A DNA stretch of 64,000 bases, taken from contig JAUIIJ010000001.1 in the NCBI GenBank assembly GCA_030431825.1, positions 124,001 through 188,000 on the forward strand, given 5' to 3'. Below are positions 57,254-64,000 of the stretch, piece by piece. A program made the position numbers and the translations under genes. The notes beneath the pieces are model-generated. The model did no database searches, was not told the DNA's origin, and was given only the letters and a program-made list of their open reading frames with translations. Source of the stretch: Alphaproteobacteria bacterium. Its GTDB lineage: Bacteria; Pseudomonadota; Alphaproteobacteria; Rhodobacterales; Rhodobacteraceae. Each line of letters begins with the position of its first letter. Position 1 is the stretch's first letter.

Positions 57254-58038
57254 ACACGGCGGGCGGATTTTCCGACGATCTCATTGCCTGTGCCACTCTG
57301 GTCCGGCGTGGCGATCCGGATCGGTTCATGGCCGTGATGGCCGCGCCGGTGCAGGCCCGGCGCGTGCTGTTTCCGCTTTATGCCATGAATGTCGAAATCG
57401 CCCGCGCGCCCTGGGTGACGCAGGAACCCCTGATCGCACAGATGCGCCTGCAGTGGTGGCGCGATGCCCTGGCTGAAATCGCCAGAGGCGGTCCGGTTCG
57501 GCACCACGAGGTGGTGACCCCGCTTGCCGGGAGCCTGTCGCCGGAACTCGCAGCGCAGGCGGACGGGATGATCGCGGTGCGTCGCTGGGACATCTACAGG
57601 GACCCGTTCGAGGACGGCGATCATTTCGAACGCTATATCGACTCGAGTTCGGGAACGCTCATGTGGTTGGCGGCGCGCAGCCTGGGGCGCGCTGAGGAAA
57701 CCGTTGTCCGCGATTACGCTTATGCGGTGGGGCTGGCCAACTGGTTCCGGGCGATTCCGGAACTGGAGGCGCACCGGCGTGTGCCCTTGCTCGACGGGAC
57801 GGCCGACGGTGTGCGCCGACTGGCCGAGCAGGGACTGGCGCGGCTGGCGCGGGCGCGCCGGAACCGATCAGGTGTCGGCCCCGAGGCGCGGGCCGGCCTG
57901 CTGGCCGGTTGGCAGGCGGAAACCATCCTCAACCAGGCACGCCGCGCGCCCGATCGGGTGGCCCTTGGAACGCTGGGCACCAGCGAGGCGCGCAAGCGGC
58001 TGAGCCTGATGCTGCAATCGGCGACCGGGCGCTGGTAA
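57250..58038 (+). CDS. Squalene/phytoene synthase-fold protein lacking Asp motifs
   Basis: The 262-residue protein has the all-helical fold of squalene/phytoene synthases, with FPLYAMNVEIARAPWVTQEP, IAQMRLQWWRDALAEI, YIDSSSGTLMWLAARSLG and YAVGLANWFRAIPELEAHRR. The catalytic DxxxD aspartates are absent at both expected positions (NVEIA and AIPELEAHRR here), so prenyl-transfer activity is unlikely. This pattern matches NDUFAF6-like proteins, which in mitochondria assist complex I assembly. It starts at a GTG overlapping the previous stop. Function here is inferred from family only. Confidence 0.8.
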   Translation: MNTAGGFSDDLIACATLVRRGDPDRFMAVMAAPVQARRVLFPLYAMNVEIARAPWVTQEPLIAQMRLQWWRDALAEIARGGPVRHHEVVTPLAGSLSPELAAQADGMIAVRRWDIYRDPFEDGDHFERYIDSSSGTLMWLAARSLGRAEETVVRDYAYAVGLANWFRAIPELEAHRRVPLLDGTADGVRRLAEQGLARLARARRNRSGVGPEARAGLLAGWQAETILNQARRAPDRVALGTLGTSEARKRLSLMLQSATGRW

Positions 58039-58042
58039 CTGC

Positions 58043-59257
58043 TCAGACGCCTTGTTCGCGGGGTTGCAGAACAAGCCAGAGCAAGGCCCCGCCGGCAAGA
58101 CACAAGAGCGGCACCATCGCCATGTTGACGGCGGTCCAGCCTTCGACGGCGCTGCCACCCGAACAGTTCATGAGACCGCCCGAGGCCAGCGAAGCCACCG
58201 TCACGCCACCAAATACCAGCAGGTCGTTCAGCCCCTGCATGCGACCGCGCTCCTCGGGTCCATGGGCGCCGGCGAGCATCGTCGTCGCGCCGATAAAACC
58301 GAAATTCCAGCCGAGCCCCAGCAGGATCAGCGCCACGAAGAAGTTTTCGAGCGCCACGCCGCTCAGGGCGACCGCACCGGCACCGGCAAGGATCATCAGG
58401 CCAAGCGCGACGATGCGCTCGACTCCGAAACGCGCGATCAGATGACCGGTAAAGAACGACGGGGCAAACATCGCGAGCACATGCAGCGATACCACGTCAG
58501 CGGCATCGCCCTCGGTGAACCCGCAACCGACCACTGCCAGCGGCGTTGATGTCATCACGAGGTTCATCAATGCGTAAGAGACCATGGCGCAGATCACCGC
58601 GACCGCGATGCGCGGCGTGGTGATCAATTCCCAGCGGCTGCGCCCGCGCGGGCTGTCGGCGCTTGGGGCAGGGGGTTTGGGGATGTCGATCAGAAAGAAC
58701 AGCAATGCGCCGATCAGGTTCACCGCGATCACCGTGATGTAGGTTCCCAGAAACGGAATCACCATGGCCTGGCTGGTGGCCTTGACAAGTTGCGGGCCGA
58801 TCACCGCCGACAGCAGCCCGCCCGCCATCACATAGGAAATCGCCTTGGGGCGATAGCTGTCGGATGCGGTGTCGGCGGCGGCAAAGCGATAGAAGCCCTG
58901 CGCGCTCATGTAGAGCCCGGTGAGAAAGCTGCCGACAAGAAAGACCGGGAAGGACCCCAGATACAGACCATAGGCGCCGATCGCGCCACCAAGCGCACCG
59001 CCGAGCGCGCCGAGAAAGAACCCGGCGCGACGTCCGAATTTCTGCATGATGGCCGACACCGGCGTGGCCGAAATCATCGAACCCAGCACGATGAGCGAAA
59101 TCGGCAGCGTGGCAAGGCAGACATTGGAGGCCAGCGACTGACCCGCGAGTCCGCCGACCGTGAAGATCATCGGCATCTGTGCCCCGAGAAAGGCCTGTGC
59201 CGCCACCAGCACCCAGACATTGCGCCGGGCGCGCTTATCGTCGAACTGGTCTGTCAT
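58043..59257 (-). CDS. MFS transporter
   Basis: The 404-residue carrier has about 12 hydrophobic segments, beginning NVWVLVAAQAFLGAQMPMIF with the classic MFS helix-1 pattern. It has MISATPVSAIMQKFGRRAGFFLGALGG (motif A) between helices 2 and 3 and a cytoplasmic loop with PKPPAPSADSPRGRSRWELI in the middle. It resembles carriers of the arabinose/drug-efflux group, but substrate is unknown. It converges with the squalene-synthase-fold gene (4-bp gap). The start ATG is 102 bp from cobK on the opposite strand. Confidence 0.88.
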   Translation of the reverse strand: MTDQFDDKRARRNVWVLVAAQAFLGAQMPMIFTVGGLAGQSLASNVCLATLPISLIVLGSMISATPVSAIMQKFGRRAGFFLGALGGALGGAIGAYGLYLGSFPVFLVGSFLTGLYMSAQGFYRFAAADTASDSYRPKAISYVMAGGLLSAVIGPQLVKATSQAMVIPFLGTYITVIAVNLIGALLFFLIDIPKPPAPSADSPRGRSRWELITTPRIAVAVICAMVSYALMNLVMTSTPLAVVGCGFTEGDAADVVSLHVLAMFAPSFFTGHLIARFGVERIVALGLMILAGAGAVALSGVALENFFVALILLGLGWNFGFIGATTMLAGAHGPEERGRMQGLNDLLVFGGVTVASLASGGLMNCSGGSAVEGWTAVNMAMVPLLCLAGGALLWLVLQPREQGV

Positions 59258-59359
59258 ATCGGTTGGTTATCCGCGAGACTCCACATGGATTGGTTATCCG
59301 CGAAACTCAGGGGGCACAAGCGGCTTGCGCGCGCGCGTCATCGGGATAGTGTCGCGGCC

Positions 59360-60115
59360 ATGGCAAATGCATCGGGACAGCATCGGCATATCCTGCTTCT
59401 GGCCGGAGCGGGAGAGGCACGCGGAATTGCCGCGGCGCTTGCCGAACGGGACGATTGCAGGGTGACAGGCTCGTTTCTCTATCCGCCGCGCAGTTTCGGC
59501 CCCCTGCCGGTGCCGACGCGTTATGGCCGGTTTGGCGGCGAGGACGGCATGGCCCGATACCTGATGGCCGAAGGGATCGATGCGGTGATCGACGCCACCC
59601 ATCCTTTTGCACATCAGATCAGCGCAAGCGCGGCGCGGGTCTGTGCAAGGCTGGCCATTCCACTGCTGCAGGTGCTGCGCCCCTGCTGGACACCGGGCGA
59701 GGGCGATCGCTGGACCGAAGTCGCCGATGAGCGCGCGGTCGCGGCGCACCTGCGTCCGGGGCAGCGGGTGTTCACCACCACCGGCCGTGCCACGCTCGAT
59801 CATCTGGTGTCCCGGTGCAACGCGCGCTTCTTCGTGCGGCAACTCGAAGAGCGCAGACCGCCCGAGAACTTGAAGAATGTCCGATATGTGACTGGAAACG
59901 GTCCGTTTTCTGTCGAAGAGGAGAAAGACACCCTGAGCGAACTGGAGATTGACGTGCTGGTCGTCAAGAACAGCGGCGGCACGACCAGCGAGACCAAGCT
60001 GATTGCGGCGCGATCCCTCGGTCTGCCGGTGATCCTGATCGCGCGGCCGCCGCAGCCGGATGTCCTGCGCGTCGAAACCGTGTCCGGGGCGCTGAACTGG
60101 GTCGACGGGTTGTGA
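59360..60115 (+). CDS. cobK: Precorrin-6A/cobalt-precorrin-6A reductase
   Basis: The 251-residue NADPH-dependent enzyme reduces precorrin-6A in the corrin ring pathway to cobalamin. Family features are ILLLAGAGEARGIAAALAER, IDAVIDATHPFAHQISASAARV and VKNSGGTTSETKLIAAR near the C-terminus. No other cob genes are in the window, so this is a dispersed locus. The start ATG 59360 gives MANASGQHRHILLLAG. Its TGA stop overlaps the GTG of the glycosylase gene, giving coupled translation. The presence of corrin synthesis fits the B12-dependent reductase encoded at 44.4 kb. Confidence 0.92.
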   Translation: MANASGQHRHILLLAGAGEARGIAAALAERDDCRVTGSFLYPPRSFGPLPVPTRYGRFGGEDGMARYLMAEGIDAVIDATHPFAHQISASAARVCARLAIPLLQVLRPCWTPGEGDRWTEVADERAVAAHLRPGQRVFTTTGRATLDHLVSRCNARFFVRQLEERRPPENLKNVRYVTGNGPFSVEEEKDTLSELEIDVLVVKNSGGTTSETKLIAARSLGLPVILIARPPQPDVLRVETVSGALNWVDGL

Positions 60116-60747
60116 GTGTCGGGCGGATCATCGTTTGCGATGACTGTGTCCGGGAAGGCGCGGCATGGCTTGCCGAGCGGGATGAGCGGATGGCGGCGGC
60201 GCTGCGTGACACGGGGCCCTTGCCCCTGCGCCTGCGGCCGGACGGGTTCGATCAGCTTCTGAACGCCATCGTCAGTCAACAGGTGAGCGTCGCATCGGCG
60301 AACGCAATCTGGACCCGTATGCAAGAGGCGGGACTGTCCGATCCGGCGGGCGTCCGCCGGGCCGATGATGCCGCGTTGCGCGCGGTCGGTCTGAGCCGGC
60401 AAAAGATGCGCTATGCCCGCGCCCTTGCCGACGCCGATATCGATTACGTCGCCCTGCGGACGACACCCTCGCCGGAGGTGGTCAAGACGCTGACGCAGGT
60501 GTCGGGCATCGGCGCGTGGACAGCAGAGATTTACGCAATGTTCAGCCTCGGCCGCGCGGATGTGTTCGCGCCGGGCGACCTGGCCCTGCAGGAAGCCGCC
60601 CGCATCCTCTATGACCTGCCGGACCGCCCCAGGGAACGTGCGCTGCGCGAGCTGGCGCTGGCGTGGTCGCCGTGGCGATCCGTGGCGGCGCGAATACTCT
60701 GGGCCTATTACAGGGTGGCAACCCGGCATGGGGGCATCTCCGACTGA
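60112..60747 (+). CDS. AlkA-like DNA-3-methyladenine glycosylase
   Basis: The 211-residue HhH-GPD protein removes alkylated bases. It has FDQLLNAIVSQQVSVASANAIW, the helix-hairpin-helix/GPD region LTQVSGIGAWTAEIYAMFSLGRADVFAPGDLALQEAA with the catalytic Asp in PGDLAL, and a C-terminal WSPWRSVAARILWAYYRV. It lacks the N-terminal domain of E. coli AlkA, as do many such bacterial enzymes. A GTG start at 60112 overlaps the cobK stop. A repair role is inferred by family. Confidence 0.88.
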   Translation: MSVGRIIVCDDCVREGAAWLAERDERMAAALRDTGPLPLRLRPDGFDQLLNAIVSQQVSVASANAIWTRMQEAGLSDPAGVRRADDAALRAVGLSRQKMRYARALADADIDYVALRTTPSPEVVKTLTQVSGIGAWTAEIYAMFSLGRADVFAPGDLALQEAARILYDLPDRPRERALRELALAWSPWRSVAARILWAYYRVATRHGGISD

Positions 60748-60881
60748 TAGCGCGCACTCGCCGGTTCCCGAGTTGCAGCAATCGCCTTGTCAGTCGCGGG
60801 AGCGCATGCCAGAACCGTGCAATTGCAGGCCGTGTCGCCAAGGTTGTGTGGCACCCTGCGGCAAACAGGATCGAGGATTTC

Positions 60882-61547
60882 ATGACGCGCGTATTGACTG
60901 CTGGCCGCAAAGAGCCGGTCTCGGGCACGACACGATCGGTGGTGGTTTTCCTGCACGGGTACGGGGCCAACGGGGCCGACCTGCTGGGATTGGCCGACCC
61001 CCTTGGCGAACATCTTCCGGATACGCTTTTCGTGGCGCCCGATGCGCCGGAGAGCATTCCGGGAATGCCCAATGCCTATCAGTGGTTTCCGATCCCGTGG
61101 ATAGACGGGTCGAGCGAAGAAGAGGCAATGCGCGGGATGTCCGCCGCGATCGCCGATCTCAACGCGTTTCTCGATGCGCTGATGGTGGACGAGGATCTGC
61201 TGCCGGAACAGCTGGTCCTGTTCGGTTTTTCGCAAGGGACGATGATGGCGCTGCATGTCGGGCCGCGTCGCGAGGACGAGATTGCGGGAATCGTCGGGTT
61301 CTCGGGCCGGTTGCTGTCGCCGGAAACGCTGGCGGACGAGGTGGTTGTGCGCCCGCCGATCCTGCTGGTGCACGGAGATCAGGATGATGTGGTGCCTCCG
61401 CAATCCCTGCCGGAAGCCGCCGAGGCGCTGCAGGAAGCCGGCTGGCAGGATGTCTATGCCCACGTGATGAAAGGCACCGCGCACGGTATCGCGCCCGACG
61501 GGCTCAGTGTGGCGCTGGCCTTCATGCGCGACAAGTTGAGCCTGTGA
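60882..61547 (+). CDS. Alpha/beta hydrolase, carboxylesterase/YpfH-like
   Basis: The 221-residue enzyme has the complete catalytic set of the phospholipase/carboxylesterase family: LHGYGANGADLLGLA (oxyanion loop), GFSQGTMMALH (Ser), HGDQDDVVPPQSL (Asp) and KGTAHGIAPDG (His). It begins MTRVLTAGRKEPVSG, with ATG at 60882 after GAGG. Substrates are likely short-chain esters or lysophospholipids. It overlaps or nearly overlaps the monooxygenase-like gene downstream. Confidence 0.9.
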   Translation: MTRVLTAGRKEPVSGTTRSVVVFLHGYGANGADLLGLADPLGEHLPDTLFVAPDAPESIPGMPNAYQWFPIPWIDGSSEEEAMRGMSAAIADLNAFLDALMVDEDLLPEQLVLFGFSQGTMMALHVGPRREDEIAGIVGFSGRLLSPETLADEVVVRPPILLVHGDQDDVVPPQSLPEAAEALQEAGWQDVYAHVMKGTAHGIAPDGLSVALAFMRDKLSL

Positions 61548-61558
61548 GTAAGGACGCC

Positions 61559-61858
61559 ATGCTGATCGTGACCGGCATCATCGAAGTTCACCCGGAGCGG
61601 GTCGGGTCGGCCCGGTCCGCTGTCATCAGGATGATGGAGGAGACACGCAGGGAAGCGGGCTGCATCCTCTATGAATTCTCACAGCAGGTCGAAGCGCCGC
61701 ATCGGTTTCGCGTCTACGAGGAGTGGACCGACGAGGCCGCACTGGCGGCGCATGCCGAGACATCGCATATGGCTGCCTTTCGCGAGGCTCTGGGCGAGAT
61801 CGGCGTGATTTCGCGTGACATCGTGAAATTTCAGGCCGGCGCACGAACGAGTCTCTGA
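61559..61858 (+). CDS. Antibiotic-biosynthesis-monooxygenase-fold protein
   Basis: The 99-residue protein is a dimeric alpha+beta ABM-fold protein, as in YgiN-like quinol monooxygenases. It contains GIIEVHPERVGSARSAVIRM, REAGCILYEFSQQVEAPHRF, VYEEWTDEAALAAHAETSHM and a C-terminal strand. I prefer the ATG at 61559 (MLIVTGIIEV) because AAGGA lies six bases upstream; a GTG at 61544 overlapping the upstream stop is possible. Substrate is unknown; many members are of uncertain role in stress or quinone chemistry. Confidence 0.82.
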   Translation: MLIVTGIIEVHPERVGSARSAVIRMMEETRREAGCILYEFSQQVEAPHRFRVYEEWTDEAALAAHAETSHMAAFREALGEIGVISRDIVKFQAGARTSL

Positions 61859-61865
61859 CTGCGGC

Positions 61866-62297
61866 TCATTCCCAGAGCCAGGGTTCGGCAAACTCGACCG
61901 AATTTCCCGCGGGATCGCGGACATAGAGCGAATGGGCACCGTTGGGCCAGTCGAACTCGGCATCCACCGCGACGCCCGCAGCGATCAGGCGCGCGCGCAT
62001 GTCGGCAATCTGCGGGCGCGGCATGGCAAAGCAGACGTGACCCGATCCGCGTGCGCCATGTGCCGGAACCGGTATTCTCGCGTTCCGTGACGGTTCCGAC
62101 GTCGCGTCGGGGTTGAAAACCAGGAGAACCGCGTCGCCGATCCGGAAAAACACATGCCGGCCCGGAACGGTCTGAAAGGCCTCAAGTCCCAGCAATCCCT
62201 GATAAAAATCTGTCGCCGCGCCGAGGTCTTCGGCATAGAGCGCGGTTTCGAGCACCTTGGCCGGGGCCGTGGCGGTGGGGAGATCTGTGGTCTTCAT
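61866..62297 (-). CDS. VOC-superfamily (glyoxalase/dioxygenase-like) protein
   Basis: The 143-residue protein has paired beta-alpha-beta-beta-beta modules: LETALYAEDLGAATDFYQGLLGLEAF (first), and HVCFAMPRPQIADMRARLIAAGVAV with SLYVRDPAGNSVEFAEP (second). His and Glu residues at the usual metal positions (SGHVCF; EFAEP) are present. Substrates of this family include aldehydes, aromatic diols and antibiotics, so the function is open. It is close to the pseudouridine synthase gene on the same strand. Confidence 0.83.
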   Translation of the reverse strand: MKTTDLPTATAPAKVLETALYAEDLGAATDFYQGLLGLEAFQTVPGRHVFFRIGDAVLLVFNPDATSEPSRNARIPVPAHGARGSGHVCFAMPRPQIADMRARLIAAGVAVDAEFDWPNGAHSLYVRDPAGNSVEFAEPWLWE

Positions 62298-62309
62298 GCG
62301 CCCATGCTA

Positions 62310-62882
62310 TCAGCGCCGCAGGCGTCTGTCAGCGTCCGCGTCGCGCCATTCGCCCGGCGGCAGATCGTCGAGCGACCACGGCCCGATCCGCGCACGGATG
62401 AGGCGCAGGGTGGGATGCCCGACCGCTGCGGTCATGCGGCGGACCTGCCGGTTGCGGCCCTCGGAAATCACCAGTTCGATCCAGCAATCGGGCACCGATT
62501 TGCGCACCCGGATCGGCGGGGTGCGGGGCCACAGCCCGTCAGGTGGCGCGATGCGCCGGACCTTGGCGGGGCGGGTCGGACCGTCTTTCAGGGTGACGCC
62601 GCCGCGCAAGGCGGCGATGGCATCGGCATCGGGTATCCCTTCGATCTGGGCCCAATAGGTCTTGTCCATCTTGTGCCGGGGATCGGATATGCGCGCCTGA
62701 AGCCGGCCGTCATCGGTCAGGAGCAACAACCCCTCGCTGTCGCGATCCAGCCGCCCGGCGGGGTAGACACCGGGCAGGTCGATGAAGTCGGACAGGGTGC
62801 GGCGCGGACTGCCACGGCTGCCTGAATCGGTGAATTGCGACAGCACGTCATAAGGTTTGTTAAAGCGGATGAGGCGGCTCAT
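62310..62882 (-). CDS. 23S rRNA pseudouridine synthase, RluE-like
   Basis: The 190-residue protein is a small RsuA/RluE-type synthase without an S4 domain. It begins [21 protein letters not shown] and carries the active-site Asp segment [33 protein letters not shown] and [23 protein letters not shown]. Absence of the S4 domain and the [11 protein letters not shown] start point to RluE, which in E. coli makes pseudouridine 2457. The exact target is inferred. Confidence 0.9.
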   Translation of the reverse strand: MSRLIRFNKPYDVLSQFTDSGSRGSPRRTLSDFIDLPGVYPAGRLDRDSEGLLLLTDDGRLQARISDPRHKMDKTYWAQIEGIPDADAIAALRGGVTLKDGPTRPAKVRRIAPPDGLWPRTPPIRVRKSVPDCWIELVISEGRNRQVRRMTAAVGHPTLRLIRARIGPWSLDDLPPGEWRDADADRRLRR

Positions 62883-63120
62883 GCCGCCGTCCTACAGTGC
62901 CCGGACACACCGGTTCAACCGGGCAATGCGCAGCAATGTGGATAACTGTCATACCCCGGTTACCTTGCACTTGCAGCATGCGCGCGAATTGATGGCGACA
63001 TATTGTGGCAAAACAGGACTTGTCAGGTGCTAACCACGATATATAGTCATCTTCAAGCTGGGGCGGGTTCCCCGCTCTGGTGCCGCGAAACGGGCAGACA
63101 GGGCGAGGACGGAGTCACCC

Positions 63121-63705
63121 ATGAACGCTGAATTCAGGACGGATTTTGTCAGAGAACCCGGCGCGTTGCGCCAGAACCCGGCTTTGGTCCTGAACGCCGA
63201 TTATCGCCCCTTGTCCTACTATCCGCTCAGCCTCTGGAGCTGGCAGGAAGCGATCAAGGCGGCGTGGCTGGACCGGGTTGATATCGTGGCCGAATATGAC
63301 GAGGTGGTGCGCAGTCCGAGTACCAGTATCCGAATACCTTCGGTTGTGGTGCTGAAGGACTATGTAAAACCTCAAAAGCGCGTGGCCTTCACGCGCTTTA
63401 ATTTATTTCTGAGAGACGAATTCCGCTGCCAGTATTGCGGCAGCAAGGGGGAGCTGACCTTTGATCACGTGGTGCCTCGCGCCAGTGGCGGGGTGACGAG
63501 CTGGCAGAATGTCGTCGCGGCCTGCTCTCCCTGCAATCTCAAGAAGGGCTCGAAACCGCTGCACCGCACCGGCATGTCCCTGCGCAAGCCGCCGCGCCAG
63601 CCGCGTGCCGAGGAACTGCGCAACATGGGTCGCAAGTTCCCGCCCAACCATCTGCACGAAAGCTGGATGGATTTTCTCTATTGGGACGCCGAACTCGAGG
63701 CCTGA
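63121..63705 (+). CDS. HNH endonuclease domain protein
   Basis: The 194-residue protein has an N-terminal region LVLNADYRPLSYYPLSLWSW, common to a widespread bacterial HNH family, followed by a zinc-stabilised HNH core: FRCQYCGSKGELTFDHVVPRASGGVTSWQN then ACSPCNLKKGSK. The Cys pairs and His residues are intact. The presence in many genomes outside mobile elements suggests a housekeeping role, but target specificity is unknown. No methylase or phage gene is adjacent. Confidence 0.88.
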   Translation: MNAEFRTDFVREPGALRQNPALVLNADYRPLSYYPLSLWSWQEAIKAAWLDRVDIVAEYDEVVRSPSTSIRIPSVVVLKDYVKPQKRVAFTRFNLFLRDEFRCQYCGSKGELTFDHVVPRASGGVTSWQNVVAACSPCNLKKGSKPLHRTGMSLRKPPRQPRAEELRNMGRKFPPNHLHESWMDFLYWDAELEA

Positions 63706-63755
63706 GCCGGTCTTGTGACGGTCGTCAGCTGTGATCGGATCGACGCGTCTTGCGA

Positions 63756-64000
63756 TCACTCGGGAAAAATCGTCTTCCAGTCCGTCTTCATGTCGATGAC
63801 CAGCCAGTCATTATCGTCGGCGGCGTCGAGCGCCTTGTCGAGTTTGCCGACAGGCGAGTCGCGGTCATAGGCGTATTCCCGATCGGCGTCGGTGTGATGC
63901 ACGATGGCGCCAAGACTGGGGCCGTCAATGCCCACGGTGGTATATTCCAGCATCTGGAAATCGCCATCCGAATTGCCGAAGGCGATGATGGGACGACGCC
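63756..64000 (-). CDS. HAD-family phosphatase-like hydrolase, 5' part off the window
   Basis: The visible C-terminal 81 residues start off the right edge. They contain IIAFGNSDGDFQMLEYTTVG (HAD motif IV with catalytic Asp-Gly-Asp) and HHTDADREYAYDRDSPVGKLDKALD, ending DMKTDWKTIFPE. This tail is typical of phosphoserine-phosphatase-like HAD proteins in proteobacteria. The gene is convergent with the HNH gene. Substrate unknown. Confidence 0.8.
   Translation of the reverse strand, partial: RRPIIAFGNSDGDFQMLEYTTVGIDGPSLGAIVHHTDADREYAYDRDSPVGKLDKALDAADDNDWLVIDMKTDWKTIFPE

Noticed and set aside
58790..59359. N-terminal extension of cobK by 190 codons
   Set aside because: The extension is antisense to the MFS gene and has shadow composition; CobK family members begin at the ILLLAGAGEA strand.

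Overview
The window is about 64 kb of GC-rich, densely coding DNA from an alphaproteobacterium, most likely the Rhodobacterales / Roseobacter group. The call rests on gene content and order: DUF4167, a two-domain cold-shock protein, a Fur/Mur-type regulator, a single-chain B12-dependent ribonucleotide reductase, a non-pyrrolysine MttB-like methyltransferase, and an intergenic repeat with the core TTCATCTTTGTSAAAATACT. Genus cannot be fixed from the sequence. Most of the window is ordinary chromosomal core. I see no phage, intact insertion sequence or CRISPR array.

Layout. 0-10 kb: cupin fragment, selO, two EamA exporters, an EEP-fold nuclease, a DUF533/TerB-like protein, a DEAD-box helicase, a Fur-family regulator, an AbrB-type membrane protein and eno. 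10.0-11.2 kb: a GC-poor gap (about 44% in hand-counted stretches) with a broken reading frame, a small membrane-protein ORF and a perfect 12-bp inverted repeat. 11.2-19 kb: GNAT acetyltransferase, nucleoside hydrolase, sulfotransferase, mazG, M20 amidohydrolase, DUF1499, prfA-prmC and a DUF4167 gene. 19-26.6 kb, minus strand: lptF-lptG-lptD-surA-pdxA-rsmA, joined by overlapping stop/start codons and divergent from pepA-holC. This unit combines LPS export, outer-membrane protein folding, PLP synthesis and 16S rRNA dimethylation.

28.7-43.1 kb: a CPA1 antiporter, a membrane-anchored aspartic protease, marC, an ABC-F ATPase, an MFS exporter, ndk, a minus-strand run fabI-gpt-aminotransferase-ppiD-trpE, then pdxH, the double cold-shock protein and a DUF192 protein. 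tRNA-Pro(UGG) follows at 43.14 kb.

43.3-64 kb: a lipoprotein; nrdJ followed by a hairpin-rich terminated segment (candidate small RNA); an RTX-repeat protein and a small EF-hand protein; an MttB-like methyltransferase preceded by a 30-codon ORF with a strong Shine-Dalgarno; an aminotransferase; cysS, whose 3' third is GC-poor; a hairpin-rich leader and cimA in a tight run with a methyltransferase and a squalene/phytoene-synthase-fold protein that lacks the catalytic aspartate motifs; an MFS carrier; cobK coupled to an AlkA-like glycosylase; and small enzymes up to a HAD hydrolase cut by the window edge.

I found no convincing new multi-gene system. The best leads are the mosaic cysS, the candidate RNA after nrdJ, the GC-poor island after eno, the leader before cimA and the short ORF before the MttB-like gene. 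Three genes tied to corrinoid chemistry (nrdJ, the MttB-like gene, cobK) lie within 16 kb, though in separate transcription units.
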